A DNA stretch of 37,176 nt from Candidatus Omnitrophota bacterium (GTDB lineage Bacteria > Hinthialibacterota > Hinthialibacteria > Hinthialibacterales > Hinthialibacteraceae), in assembly GCA_003598175.1 (NCBI GenBank), contig QZKN01000041.1, positions 1 through 37,176 on the forward strand. The letters are read 5' to 3'. The stretch's first letter is position 1. Every line of letters starts with the position of its first letter. This document shows, one piece after another, positions 8,070-16,825 of this stretch. The translations under genes and the position numbers were made by a program. The notes below the pieces were generated by a model that saw only the letters and a program-made list of their open reading frames with translations, searched no databases and had not been told where the DNA came from.

Positions 8070-9926
8070 TTAGTTCTCCAACAGGTCCACGATCTTTTCG
8101 TAGATTTCGTTCACTTGAAACGGTTTGCCTTTTATTTTGTTCAATCCTTCGGAGTCGATGAGAAAACGGGAGCGGATAATGAAGCGCAATTGGCCCAGAT
8201 TCAATTCGGGAATCAGAATTTTCTTGAATCCGGACAACACGTTTTCCAAATTTTTGGGGAACGGATTGAGATAACGAAGATGGGCGCTCGAAACCGATCG
8301 TTTCTCTCGACGCGCTTTCTCCACCGCCGTCATAATGGAACCGTATGCGCCCCCCCATCCCAAAACGAGAAGGTCGCCCGTGGCATCGCCGTTGATTTCG
8401 AGCGGTGGGATATCTTCCTGAATGCCATGAATCTTTTCATCCCGCAATTTGACCATGTATTCGTGATTGTCGGGATCGTAATTGACATTTCCGGTGATGT
8501 GCTGTTTTTCCAATCCGCCGATGCGATGCTGCAATTCCGGCGTGCCCGGCACGGCCCAAGGCCGTCCCAACCGTTCGTTGCGCGAATACGGCTGGAAATT
8601 GTACTTGTTCGTATGATAGTTCACATCGATTTTCGGCAGAGAATCGATGTCCGGAATCCGCCACGGCTCCGAACCGTTGGCCAAATACCCGTCCGAGAGA
8701 AGTATAACCGGCGTCATGAATTGTAACGCAATGCGGCAGGCTTCAATCGCCGTCTCGAAACAATCCGCCGGCGTCGCCGCGGCCACTACCGGAACCGGAC
8801 ATTCTCCGTTGCGTCCAAAGATGGCTTGAAACAAATCCGCCTGTTCGGTTTTGGTCGGCAAACCGGTGCTGGGACCTCCCCGTTGGACATTCACGATCAC
8901 CGCGGGAAGTTCGGTCATGACCGCCAGCCCGATCGCTTCGCTTTTCAACGCCACGCCAGGACCGCTGGTTCCCGTCACCGCCAATGAGCCGCCATAAGCC
9001 GCGCCGATGACCGCACACATGGCCGCAATTTCGTCCTCAGCTTGAAAAGTCACGACGCCATAATTCTTTTTCGCAGATAATGAGTGTAGAATATCGCTTG
9101 CCGGAGTGATGGGATAACTCGCATAAAACAGCGGTTTGTTCGCCAGTTTCGCGGCCGCGACCAATCCCATCGCAATCCCTTCATTTCCGGATATCTTGCG
9201 ATAGGTTCCCGGGGGGATCACCGCGCGATTGATGCGATAGGAACTGGTAAAAATTTCCGCCGTTTCGCCGAAATGATATCCCGCTTTCAATGTCCGTAGA
9301 TTGGCATCCATAATGGCGGGGCGCTTGACGAATTTTTGCTGCACCCAACGAATGGTTGGCTCCATCGGGCGATCATACAGCCAAAACGCCAGCCCCAGCG
9401 CGAAGAAATTTTTGCAGCGGTTTGCCGTTTTGCGATCCAATCCCAATCCCTCCACCGCTTTAAAATTCATATCGGAAAGAGGAATAGAAACGACTTTGTA
9501 TTCTCGTAGGCTGTCATCCTCGAGCGGATTGGATTTATATCCCACTTTTTCAAGATTTTCCTTGGTAAACGCATCCGCATCGGCAACAATCACTCCACCG
9601 AAACGCAAATCCGGCAGATTCACTTTCAACGCCGCAGGATTGAGAGCAAACAATGCGTCAATACGGTCCCCCGGCGTGTGGACTTCCTGACTGCTGAAAT
9701 TGATCTGAAATCCACTCACTCCCGCAAGCGTCCCCGCCGGCGCTCGAATTTCCGCCGGATAATCCGGCAAGGTGGAAATATCGTTGCCAAACACGACTGT
9801 CGCGGTGGTGAACTGTTCACCCACCAGCTGCATTCCGTCTCCCGAATCGCCCGCAAATCGAACCGTCGCCGATTCGATTTCTTCCACCCGTTTCACCAAA
9901 TGGGATTGTTCTGTTGCCGTAGTCAT
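8070..9926 (-). CDS. korA: 2-oxoacid:ferredoxin oxidoreductase, fused gamma-alpha subunit
   Basis: The start is ATG at 9926 (MTTATEQSHL), preceded by AAGAAGG and AGGA. The 618-residue protein is a gamma-alpha fusion. The gamma part (about 15-190) has VRFAGDSGDGMQLVGEQFT, YPAEIRAPAGT and FALNPAAL. The alpha part has YASYPITPASDILH, QAEDEIAAMCAVIGAAYGG, VTGTSGPGVALKSEAIGLA and QRGGPSTGLPTKTEQADL. This is the KorA-type two-subunit layout. No separate ferredoxin-like delta subunit is present, so an external ferredoxin is implied. The upstream CBS gene ends 88 bp before this start on the same strand. Confidence 0.93.
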   Translation of the reverse strand: MTTATEQSHLVKRVEEIESATVRFAGDSGDGMQLVGEQFTTATVVFGNDISTLPDYPAEIRAPAGTLAGVSGFQINFSSQEVHTPGDRIDALFALNPAALKVNLPDLRFGGVIVADADAFTKENLEKVGYKSNPLEDDSLREYKVVSIPLSDMNFKAVEGLGLDRKTANRCKNFFALGLAFWLYDRPMEPTIRWVQQKFVKRPAIMDANLRTLKAGYHFGETAEIFTSSYRINRAVIPPGTYRKISGNEGIAMGLVAAAKLANKPLFYASYPITPASDILHSLSAKKNYGVVTFQAEDEIAAMCAVIGAAYGGSLAVTGTSGPGVALKSEAIGLAVMTELPAVIVNVQRGGPSTGLPTKTEQADLFQAIFGRNGECPVPVVAAATPADCFETAIEACRIALQFMTPVILLSDGYLANGSEPWRIPDIDSLPKIDVNYHTNKYNFQPYSRNERLGRPWAVPGTPELQHRIGGLEKQHITGNVNYDPDNHEYMVKLRDEKIHGIQEDIPPLEINGDATGDLLVLGWGGAYGSIMTAVEKARREKRSVSSAHLRYLNPFPKNLENVLSGFKKILIPELNLGQLRFIIRSRFLIDSEGLNKIKGKPFQVNEIYEKIVDLLEN

Positions 9927-10014
9927 TCCTAACCTTCTTTTTGACAAGCGATCTTTTGATAGGTCGAACAACGAGACCCATCCTACATCTATAATTTACA
10001 ATTTCCGCATAAAA

Positions 10015-10482
10015 TCAGGCACCTTCGCGGCTGGACGACATCGCGTCCGGATCGGGAGGCAGATTATAGACGGCTTCCGGATAATGATCCACGAAATATT
10101 GCACGATATGCTTCACCGATACAATGCTGACGGGGCGTCCTCCATGATCCACGACAGGAATATGGCGATATCCCCCATTCCGCATTTTCTTGACCACACT
10201 GGCAATGCTTTCGTCGGAGCGAATTGTCGTCGGATGGGAAGTCATTAAATTCGTGACGGGTTGATCAAGATTCTGTTTTTCGCCATATACACGCATGAGA
10301 ACATCCCGTTCGGTGAAAATCCCCTGCAATTCATCCCCCTCGCACACAAGCACGCATCCTCGTCCTGTTTCCTGCAGAATCTCCAACGCTTCCCGCACGG
10401 TTTTTGAAGGTTCAATCTTCAAAACCGGATGGGATTCCAATTCCGAAACGGTGTCCTGGGTCAAACCGTGAAAGACATTCAT
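10015..10482 (-). CDS. CBS-domain pair protein, upstream of korA
   Basis: The start at ATG 10482 is supported by GGGGGGAAG just upstream; a longer reading would begin inside a dispersed repeat. The 155-residue protein has two CBS motifs, KTVREALEILQETGRGCVLV with GIFTERDVLMRV, and SDESIASVVKKMRNGGYRHI with VSIVSVKHIVQYF. It is a stand-alone sensor-type protein resembling the CBS protein at the other end of the kor cluster, with the same GxYRHIPV segment in CBS2, so the two are probably duplicates. Position at the head of the operon suggests a regulator of KorAB. Its C-terminal tail (YNLPPDPDAMSSSREGA) is different and probably unstructured. Confidence 0.87.
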   Translation of the reverse strand: MNVFHGLTQDTVSELESHPVLKIEPSKTVREALEILQETGRGCVLVCEGDELQGIFTERDVLMRVYGEKQNLDQPVTNLMTSHPTTIRSDESIASVVKKMRNGGYRHIPVVDHGGRPVSIVSVKHIVQYFVDHYPEAVYNLPPDPDAMSSSREGA

Positions 10483-10813
10483 TCGATCTTCCCCCCCATA
10501 ATTTTTTATTTTAATAATCGTATCGCCGGCATCCTGCCTGCCGGTGCAGACCAGAGGTCCGCACCACAATTGATTCTCATCTCTTCGTTGTGATCAACTA
10601 ATCATCATTGGAAAATACGCGGGTAAAACTGGCGTCCCCGCCTGTGCGGTTCATGCAAGCGCGGATGCTTGCTTTACCCACGTATGAACAAACAAGGGTT
10701 ATTTTTATCGTTCGTTGTGACCAATTGGTCATGTGAATTCACGTAATTACGAATAGATGATAATTCCCTCCGGATAAAAACGAAGTAAAATTGATAAATT
10801 TGTCGCCAATCGT
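10483..10813. repeat. 330-bp intergenic region made largely of dispersed repeats
   Basis: On the minus strand, between hisB and the CBS gene, it holds TGACCAATTGGTCA (about 10717-10730, a perfect palindrome). Next is a segment related to GTAAAGCAAGCATCCGCGC (about 10660-10690), then TGATTAGTTGATCACAACGA (about 10590-10609). Last comes GTTGTGGTGCGGACCTCTGG continuing to TCTGCACC (about 10545-10572) and the GCAGGATGCCGGCGATACG core (about 10519-10537). The same order of palindrome, GTGGTGCG...TCTGCAC and GCAGGAT core recurs at 32103-32305. No gene or clear terminator was found. Confidence 0.6.
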
Positions 10814-11455
10814 TTACGATTCCTCTACGTTCACTTCAATCATTCCCGCCACGCCGGGCGTCTGTCCTTTTCGCCATAGGCACGGAGAAAACGCCGCGCG
10901 CGTCGCCTCACCCAATCCGCGAAAAACACTTTCCCAAATATGATGCGGATCCTCACCTGAAAGTAAATCGACGTGAAGCGTCGCCCTTGCCCCTTGCGCC
11001 AAACCACCCAGGAAATTCCACAAATCCGTGCACAACATGTCTTCGACGCGTTCGGGCACAATCACATTTCCTTTATTACAATATAATCCACTGCGAAATT
11101 CGAACGAAATTCGAACGCGCGCCGCCGCTTCATCAATGAATCCTTCCGCTGCGCCTGATCCATTAATCCCTTGATATTTCATGAGTTGCATGGCCGACCT
11201 TAACAACGCTTCTCCAAAACAAAGGCCGGCATCCTCGGCGATGACGTGTTGCAACACGAAGTGAGTCAGCTGAACGTCGGCAGACAAATTCAAACACGAT
11301 CGCCACGCCCATTGCTCGATCATGTGATTGAGAAAATGAATGGATGTATTGATTTTTTCTTTCAAATCCGCCGCCGGTTTCCCGCCCGCTATGCTCGTAC
11401 GAATTATAGATTCCCGTGATTTTCGTTCGACCGTAACCGTCTTGATTTCAAACAT
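10814..11455 (-). CDS. HisB-like protein (imidazoleglycerol-phosphate dehydratase family) with altered metal ligands
   Basis: The 213-residue protein keeps the IGPD two-repeat fold and length. Recognisable blocks are RKSRES, HFLNHMIEQW (H44), QHVIAEDAGLCFGEAL (H70, E74), GFIDEAA (D108, E109), ARATLHVDLLSGEDPHHIWE (H171, H172, E175). The canonical HHTxED motif reads HVIAED, so the second histidine is V71. The canonical HFFES histidine is N147, and the usual GSH/ARH histidine after the first motif is R52. At least two manganese ligands thus look lost. The family reaction is dehydration of imidazole-glycerol-3-phosphate in histidine synthesis; this copy may be catalytically different or inactive. 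ATG at 11455 follows the HisD-like stop by 5 bp, with AAAGGAAA overlapping that stop. Confidence 0.8.
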   Translation of the reverse strand: MFEIKTVTVERKSRESIIRTSIAGGKPAADLKEKINTSIHFLNHMIEQWAWRSCLNLSADVQLTHFVLQHVIAEDAGLCFGEALLRSAMQLMKYQGINGSGAAEGFIDEAAARVRISFEFRSGLYCNKGNVIVPERVEDMLCTDLWNFLGGLAQGARATLHVDLLSGEDPHHIWESVFRGLGEATRAAFSPCLWRKGQTPGVAGMIEVNVEES

Positions 11456-11460
11456 ATGCG

Positions 11461-12759
11461 TTATTTCCTTTCTATCCGAACCGCGGCGGCATGAGCAGGA
11501 AATCCTTCAAAATCGGCAAATGCAGCAACGTGTTTCCGCAATGATTCATAGCCTTCTTTCGTCGCATAACTCAGCGATGTCCGTTTGAGATAATCAAACA
11601 CGGTTACGACGGACGCGGTTTTCGCCCGACCGCCGGTCGGCAGAATCGCGTTTACGCCCAGAGAATAATTGCAAATGGAAATGGGAGTGTAACGCCCCAA
11701 CATGATCTCACCCGCGTTGTTCAATTTTCCCAACAGCGCAAACGGGTCGCTCGTCAACACTTCAAGATGCTCGGGCGCATATTCGTTCACGAAAGCCACT
11801 GATTCCGCCACGCTTTCCGTCAAAACGATCCCGCCGTAATTCGACAAAACGCGATTGACATACTCCTGTTGTTTTTGTGGCAACCGTTCGATTTTTTCCG
11901 GCAATAAATTCGCCACTGCGTCCGCGACAGCCTGGCTTTCCGTCACCACCAACGCCGCTGAATAGGGCCCATGTTCCGCCTCGATCAGCAAGTCCGTGGC
12001 CACCAAATCCGCATCCGAGGATTCATCGGCAAGAATGATCGACTCGCTCGGACCCGCCGGGGGCCCGACATCCAACGTTCCATACAATATTTTTTTCGCC
12101 GCCGAGGCATAGATATTGCTCGGTCCGATCATTTTCAACACCGGTTTTATTGATTCCGTTCCCAGCGCAAAAGCGGCAACCGCCTGCACGCCGCCAAATC
12201 GGTATATTTCGTCGATTCCGATCAACCGCGCCGCATAGAGCGAAGCCGCGTCCACCGTTCCGTCCGCCTGCGGCGGCGTCGCCACCGCGATCCGTTTGAC
12301 GCCGGCCACTTTTGCGGGCACACCTAACATCAACAGCACGGACGGATAAGCCGCCGTTCCGCGCGGGACGTAAAGAACACAACTTTCGATTGGACTGATC
12401 TTCTCTCCCGCCATCAGGCCGGGCGCGACTTCCGTCAACGTGATCTCTTCGGGAATCTGCGTTTCATGAAATTTTTTGATATTACGGTACGAAATCTCGA
12501 TCGCCGCTTTTACGTCCATGGACAATTGTTTTTCCGCCAGTTCGATCTCGTTGGGGGAAACCCGTAATCCTTTTTTTGCCAGATCCGCGCCGTCGAATTC
12601 CCGCGTCAAGGCCACGATAGCCTGATCCCCTTCGCTTTTGACGCGGTCGATAATTTGCTGCGCTTGTGGCAGGAACGCATCGATATCCTGCCCTGATCGA
12701 CGGAGAATCTTACGTTTTACCTCACAAGGCGTTTCTTTCCAGCGATACATATTGATCAT
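11461..12759 (-). CDS. HisD-like NAD-dependent dehydrogenase (histidinol dehydrogenase family) with altered zinc site
   Basis: The 432-residue protein is full length for HisD and starts at ATG 12759 with AGGAG 8 bp upstream. Family blocks are present: IIDRVKSEGDQAIVALTREFD, YVPRGTAAYPSVLLML, GPSNIYASAAK, AGPSESIILADE, EAEHGPYSAAL, YAPEHLEVLT and LPTGGRAKTASV. Compared with the E. coli enzyme from memory, the base pair E326/H327 is kept (E330/H331), as are zinc ligands H262 (H263) and H419 (H423). Zinc ligand Q259 is E260 and D360 is N364, an apparent charge swap. Substrate-contact H367 is A371. It is probably an active dehydrogenase of an unusual subgroup, perhaps acting on something other than histidinol. 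It is the first gene of a two-gene operon with the HisB-like protein. Confidence 0.82.
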   Translation of the reverse strand: MINMYRWKETPCEVKRKILRRSGQDIDAFLPQAQQIIDRVKSEGDQAIVALTREFDGADLAKKGLRVSPNEIELAEKQLSMDVKAAIEISYRNIKKFHETQIPEEITLTEVAPGLMAGEKISPIESCVLYVPRGTAAYPSVLLMLGVPAKVAGVKRIAVATPPQADGTVDAASLYAARLIGIDEIYRFGGVQAVAAFALGTESIKPVLKMIGPSNIYASAAKKILYGTLDVGPPAGPSESIILADESSDADLVATDLLIEAEHGPYSAALVVTESQAVADAVANLLPEKIERLPQKQQEYVNRVLSNYGGIVLTESVAESVAFVNEYAPEHLEVLTSDPFALLGKLNNAGEIMLGRYTPISICNYSLGVNAILPTGGRAKTASVVTVFDYLKRTSLSYATKEGYESLRKHVAAFADFEGFPAHAAAVRIERK

Positions 12760-12989
12760 CTATATTTCTCCTGTTGGTTGCAAACCTCTTGATGGAATAA
12801 AAGATTTTAACATCACCAACAATAAAAATTAGGGGATAATCACGACTTTTCATTTCGAATGAAACAATCCTTCCGGCAATAATGGGTAACCTGGAAAAAA
12901 ATAGACCCACACTTTGCAGAAGGCTGAAATAATATAAAATGTCGGAAGATTACAGACATATTCATTCTTAAACAGCGAGGTAAACAATA

Positions 12990-13433
12990 ATGAGTCTAAA
13001 AAACATCCTTTACTCCGCCGCTTTGCTTATCGCACTTTGTTCGTTGGCTTTGATCGCGAGCGATTCACCGCTTTGGAGCGAAGAAAAACCACTTTCCAAA
13101 CCTCCGGGTAAGAATATGCAAGTCCTCGAATTTGAAACCATGGTGCAATTGCAAACGTACATGAAAGAAATCACGGACTCGCTTGGCGTAACCTGTAAGT
13201 ATTGCCATGAGATACGAGACTTTTCGCGCGATTCGGAAGATCTGCACAAAAACAAAGCGCGGGAAATGATCGTGATGACAAAGGAATACAATCTGCGTCT
13301 GGCTGAATTCTATAAAAAATTCATCACCGATGAGGAACAGTTAAAACAGAAACTCGAAAACAAAATCACCTGTTTCACTTGCCATCGCGGCAAAGAACAT
13401 CCTCCCGCAACCAAGGCAGATGTCGAGAAATGA
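12990..13433 (+). CDS. Exported dihaem cytochrome c of the reaction-centre cytochrome type
   Basis: The 147-residue protein has an N-terminal signal/anchor (NILYSAALLIALCSLALIAS) and two haem c motifs: CKYCH at about residue 70 and CFTCH at about 129. The spacing and sequence (VLEFETMVQLQTYMKEITDS, LGVTCKYCH, KARE, ITCFTCHRGKEHP) match half of the photosynthetic reaction-centre cytochrome c subunit family. Many non-phototrophs carry such proteins as exported two-haem carriers. The haem segments KAREMIVM and the RGK after the second motif are typical of that family. ATG has GAGG 9 bp upstream. The gene stands alone; redox partners are unknown, but two TlpA-like thioredoxins are encoded 2.5-4 kb away. 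Confidence 0.85.
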   Translation: MSLKNILYSAALLIALCSLALIASDSPLWSEEKPLSKPPGKNMQVLEFETMVQLQTYMKEITDSLGVTCKYCHEIRDFSRDSEDLHKNKAREMIVMTKEYNLRLAEFYKKFITDEEQLKQKLENKITCFTCHRGKEHPPATKADVEK

Positions 13434-13616
13434 TCCGTTTTGCGAACCTGGCGTCTCCTGGTAGAATGTGGCCGCCAATCAACCAACGCAAACCGGTTTT
13501 TATCTCGGCGATGGCATGACGAAACCGCCTTGACCCTCAATCCATACAAAATTAAATACCAGTCCGTGATAACAATAACAAAATCCGGTTCTCGTTAACT
13601 TGCTGACGCCTATAGA

Positions 13617-14060
13617 TCAACCATACGGATACAGACCGCTCTTTACGCTTTCGAGCGTTTCCAACATTTCGTTGTGCTTTATTTCATCCTTCAGCAGATA
13701 TCCCAACAAATACTGCTGTGCCACCATTTTCGTCCCCTTCAATGCCTCCAACGATTTTTCCGCCAATTCAACCGTCTTCTTTTCCAGTTCGATATGTTTT
13801 TCGATCAGGCCCCACACATCGCCGAGTTCTTCCGGCGTAAGGCTGATTGCCTTCTTTTCCAGACTGTCGATAATCAATTCCTGAATGCGGTAATGCATCT
13901 GCGAATCCCGTTGAATAATTTCCATCACCAAGCGAATCAATGGATTTTCGGTCTTTTCCATGATTTTCGCTGTGGAATTGACGGATCCGTTTTCAATCTT
14001 CTGCCAATTCTTCATATTGGCGGAAATTTCTCCCATCAACTCTTTTTTTGATTTTTTCAT
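13617..14060 (-). CDS. Ferritin-like helical protein with ExxH motifs
   Basis: ATG at 14060 has AAAGGA upstream; a longer reading from 14111 has no such site. The 147 residues are almost entirely helical and highly charged, with no signal peptide. Helices carry metal-ligand-type motifs: DSQMH, EKHIELE and DEIKHNEMLE. The last two resemble the ExxH ligands of diiron ferritin-like (rubrerythrin/bacterioferritin/Dps superfamily) four-helix bundles. The N-terminal 45 residues are lysine-rich. A role in iron or peroxide handling is inference; an iron-free helical bundle is possible. Confidence 0.55.
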   Translation of the reverse strand: MKKSKKELMGEISANMKNWQKIENGSVNSTAKIMEKTENPLIRLVMEIIQRDSQMHYRIQELIIDSLEKKAISLTPEELGDVWGLIEKHIELEKKTVELAEKSLEALKGTKMVAQQYLLGYLLKDEIKHNEMLETLESVKSGLYPYG

Positions 14061-14655
14061 CTCGGTTCCTTTCTTTCCCGTTGCATTATACGAAATCAGA
14101 TTTGCCCGCATTTTGTCGGTCAGTCCACGAATACCGCCATATATATAGTTGTCATATCCATCGATGGCGCTATTCGTCCATCCCTTTGCTTCTTACCTAT
14201 TTAGACAGCCATTATAACATAATCCATAGGAAGCAATAGGTAAAACTATCCATCTTTCTTACATTTTTTTGTGGGAAATGAAAGCAAACAAGGAAGAAAT
14301 CATAAAGTAATCAGCCGAATTCATTCAAATTATGTATAATCGGCTATAACCAGGGTTAAAGATCATTTTAAAGGAAATGGTTATTTTTATAACCGTTCTC
14401 CAACACAGGAATAGTCGCCAATTCGCTCCTGTTATTTCTACATTCCTCCAGGAATTATCCTTGTCATTGTATCGATTCCTCGTTGGTCGAGTTCCGGAGT
14501 TTGGATTTTTTCTTGTGCAAGGATTTTCCTGTCAAGGTGATTTTGTCGCCGCCGTGAACCCGATAGTCGACCATCGCGCAGGCCAATGGTTAATGGCCGA
14601 GATACTCGGACCAGCGCTGAAAGACAGCAGCGAAACCTTGTATATGCAATTTCAT
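14061..14655. other. 595-bp AT-rich intergenic region, possible decayed gene
   Basis: 14061-14380 is AT-rich and holds no gene I can support. 14440-14655 is richer in GC. Read on the minus strand it gives interrupted coding-like stretches in two frames (for example AINHWPARWSTIGFTAATK and ACAMVDYRVHGGDKITLTGK) separated by stops, which suggests a degraded gene of unknown family. TATAAT occurs near 14334-14339 without a convincing partner box. Confidence 0.35.
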
Positions 14656-15690
14656 TCATAAAAGTGAATCGATTTGGCGGAGACTGTCCGCCTCTCGCAA
14701 GGAGGATTTAATCGCATTCAGCTTCTCCAACGATGCAATGGTTTTTACCTTTTGAAACAGTTCCAATCCGTCATCGCCGAATTTGATCTCCAACGCCAAC
14801 TGAATCGCTTCCAGCAATCCCTTTTTCAAACCAATGATTTCACCCTCTTCACGGCCTTCTTCACGGCCTTCTTCACGGCCTTCTTCACGGCCTTCTTCAC
14901 GACCTTCTTCACGACCTTCTTCACGGCCTTCTTCGCGTAATTGTTCGAATATTGTGGGCACCAGTACACCTCCTACCGTAGGTAACGCTTTTCGGATTCC
15001 TTCTTGTAACTGCTCAACGGTGATTTGATTCGTTGCGTTTCCTATATATTCTAATGCGATCTTCATGAACTCCAAAGCGGTTTTTTCGTCTTCCAATTTT
15101 CCCAACAATTCACAAATTTTTATGTATTTCTCTCCAAAATCCTGCGCATAAATGTATTTGAACAGCAAGAGAATCACACGCGACAGAATGGTTCCTTTGA
15201 TTTTCTCCTCTGTATACCCGGATAAATCGTAAAGTAAATATTGAAAACGGGGCACGAATTCGCTCGACTCATCCGCGTGCGCAAACAAACCCGAGAAATT
15301 GGTTGCGCAATTCCATCGCTCCTTCCCGTGGTAAAACACGATGGGAACAATCAACGAAAAACATCCTCCCTGTTCTTTTTCCATTTCCCAAATTCGTACC
15401 ATATAACGCAGCAGGTCAAACGCAATCCTTGGTTCCGGGTAACTTTTATGTTCAAACAGAATATAGAGATAGACGCTTTCCCCGTTTTTGCGTTTGGCTT
15501 TGTACAAAATATCCGAATAATATTTTCGCAATTCATCGCTTACGAAGGATTCCCCGGTGTTTTCCAACGTGCCCGCCATAAACAAAGAGGCGAGTTGCGG
15601 AAGATTATGAAACAGGATATCTTCCACTCGTTCAGGTTGAGAAAAGGTTTTGAAGAAGAAACGATCATGTGGCTGAGTGATTTCCGTCAT
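14656..15690 (-). CDS. Rpn-family PD-(D/E)XK nuclease (recombination-promoting nuclease/putative transposase)
   Basis: The 344-residue protein begins MTEITQPHDRFFFKTFSQPE, the family's characteristic start. The nuclease core is visible as SDILYKAKRKNGESVYLYIL followed by FEHKS, giving the D ... E-x-K signature. VPIVFYHGKERW and DLSGYTEE follow, with a helical C-terminal half as is usual. Before the C-terminus it has eight copies of REEG (about residues 252-283). The final part, GLLEAIQLALEIKFGDDGLE, is the common small C-terminal domain. RpnA-like proteins are DNA endonucleases that stimulate RecA-independent recombination in E. coli; here the role is inferred. The start ATG has GGAG 5 bp upstream. 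Confidence 0.88.
   Translation of the reverse strand: MTEITQPHDRFFFKTFSQPERVEDILFHNLPQLASLFMAGTLENTGESFVSDELRKYYSDILYKAKRKNGESVYLYILFEHKSYPEPRIAFDLLRYMVRIWEMEKEQGGCFSLIVPIVFYHGKERWNCATNFSGLFAHADESSEFVPRFQYLLYDLSGYTEEKIKGTILSRVILLLFKYIYAQDFGEKYIKICELLGKLEDEKTALEFMKIALEYIGNATNQITVEQLQEGIRKALPTVGGVLVPTIFEQLREEGREEGREEGREEGREEGREEGREEGREEGEIIGLKKGLLEAIQLALEIKFGDDGLELFQKVKTIASLEKLNAIKSSLREADSLRQIDSLL
14843..14938 (-). repeat. In-frame 12-bp microsatellite (eight units) in the Rpn-like gene
   Basis: Eight consecutive 12-bp units related to CCTTCTTCACGG on the plus strand encode REEG x8 on the minus strand. The units are identical except for scattered single-base changes. Being a multiple of three, gain or loss of units would keep the reading frame while changing the length of the charged helix. 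Confidence 0.95.
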
Positions 15691-15774
15691 GGCTGCTCCT
15701 ATTCAAGTATTACTGTCGGTCCTATCATCCCCGCAATATCTCACTTCGGCGCTTGTACCAATTAGTACGCGGAT

Positions 15775-15850
15775 AAATCAGGCATCCCTGCGTGTCACGC
15801 CGCTATAGGTAAAGCAGGCGTCTCCACCCGCGCTATTTCAGTAATCATAC
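15775..15850. repeat. Diverged dispersed repeat copy upstream of the Rpn-like gene
   Basis: The segment contains GGTAAAGCAGGCGTCTCCAC and a nearby GTACCAATTAGTAC palindrome (about 15757-15770). These correspond to GGTAAAGCAAGCATCCGCGC and TGACCAATTGGTCA in the 10.6-10.7 kb region. It sits in a 279-bp gap with no gene. Confidence 0.4.
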
Positions 15851-15969
15851 ATCAAAAGCGGGACGTATGCTTCCCTCTGTTTTATCTCTTTGAAAAATGA
15901 AGCGATAACCGATGGATTCGAAAGTGGCAGATTTGGAACAGAATCTATAGTAGATATAGTAAAACAACA

Positions 15970-16518
15970 TCACTCTTTCGGTGGAATTTGTTTGATGTAC
16001 TTTTCAACGATTTTTAACAATCGATTGCCGCGTAAATCATTTCCTTCCGCCATCAATTTTCCGGTATGATCGAGAAGAAACACGGAAGGAATAAATTGAA
16101 CTTTATAAAGAGAGCTGATTTTCCCGTCTTCGTCGAGAACGTGTTTCCAGGGCATTTTGGTCTTTTGCGTGAATTGCTTGATCGTCTCGCTGTTTTCGTT
16201 GACATTTACACTCACTATCTCCAGCCCGCTTTTGTGATACAGCTCATACGCTTCCTGCAAATGGGGTATCTCCTGACGGCAAGGACCGCACCAACTTGCC
16301 CAAAAATCGATCAGAACCACTTTCCCTCGAAAATCGTTCAATTCAAGCGTTTGCTCCTCCACCGTTTTCCCTTTAAATAAAGGCGCTTCTTTCCCGACTT
16401 TTGGCTCTTTTACGGAATTCTTCTCTTCGGAGGAAAATGAGGAGATCGAGGCTAAAGCTAATAATGTGAAGGAAATAGATGACAAGGATTTTAAACGAAA
16501 CGCTTTTCTAATTTTCAT
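15970..16518 (-). CDS. Exported TlpA/ResA-like thioredoxin
   Basis: The 182-residue protein has an N-terminal signal sequence (LSSISFTLLALASISSFSS) and a TlpA-like domain. This begins VGKEAPLFKGKTVEEQTLEL, followed by NDFRGKVVLIDFWASWCGPCRQEIP (active-site CGPC near residues 81-84), VNVNENSETIKQF, VQFIPSVFLLD with the cis-proline loop, and DHTGK. Such proteins reduce disulphides in the periplasm, often for cytochrome c maturation. The start ATG has AGGAGTG upstream. It is transcribed away from the second TlpA-like gene. Confidence 0.9.
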   Translation of the reverse strand: MKIRKAFRLKSLSSISFTLLALASISSFSSEEKNSVKEPKVGKEAPLFKGKTVEEQTLELNDFRGKVVLIDFWASWCGPCRQEIPHLQEAYELYHKSGLEIVSVNVNENSETIKQFTQKTKMPWKHVLDEDGKISSLYKVQFIPSVFLLDHTGKLMAEGNDLRGNRLLKIVEKYIKQIPPKE

Positions 16519-16825
16519 GAATACACTCCTTTTTTATTGCTATCCTGATCATGCAGATAAACTTTCATCTGCATGAATATCGTATGCATCATTATGCCTG
16601 CAAGAAAGATAAAACGCAAGTATTTTATAAACATTTTACACTTTTTAGTATCCATACATCGCCGATTCATGAAATCCGTTGTAATTGCAGTTCATACACG
16701 TACCTCGCGTTTGTTCATCCATCCAACCACTTTATCATATGGAAAACAAACATGAAAGCGCCCTTATCAAGTGGATTCCATCACAGCATACTATTGGGAA
16801 ACCATTTTAAAAGGAGTAACCAATC
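16519..16825. promoter_or_regulatory. 307-bp divergent intergenic region between two thioredoxin genes
   Basis: AT-rich sequence lying between the start codons of two divergently transcribed TlpA-like genes, so promoters for both directions are expected here. Apart from the ribosome-binding site AAGGAG upstream of 16826, no promoter boxes, operators or RNA genes could be assigned by eye. Short open frames in it have no recognisable content. Confidence 0.3.

Noticed and set aside
14377-14661. 94-residue plus-strand frame next to the Rpn gene
   Set aside because: No recognisable composition or family and no ribosome-binding site; the minus strand looks at least as coding-like.
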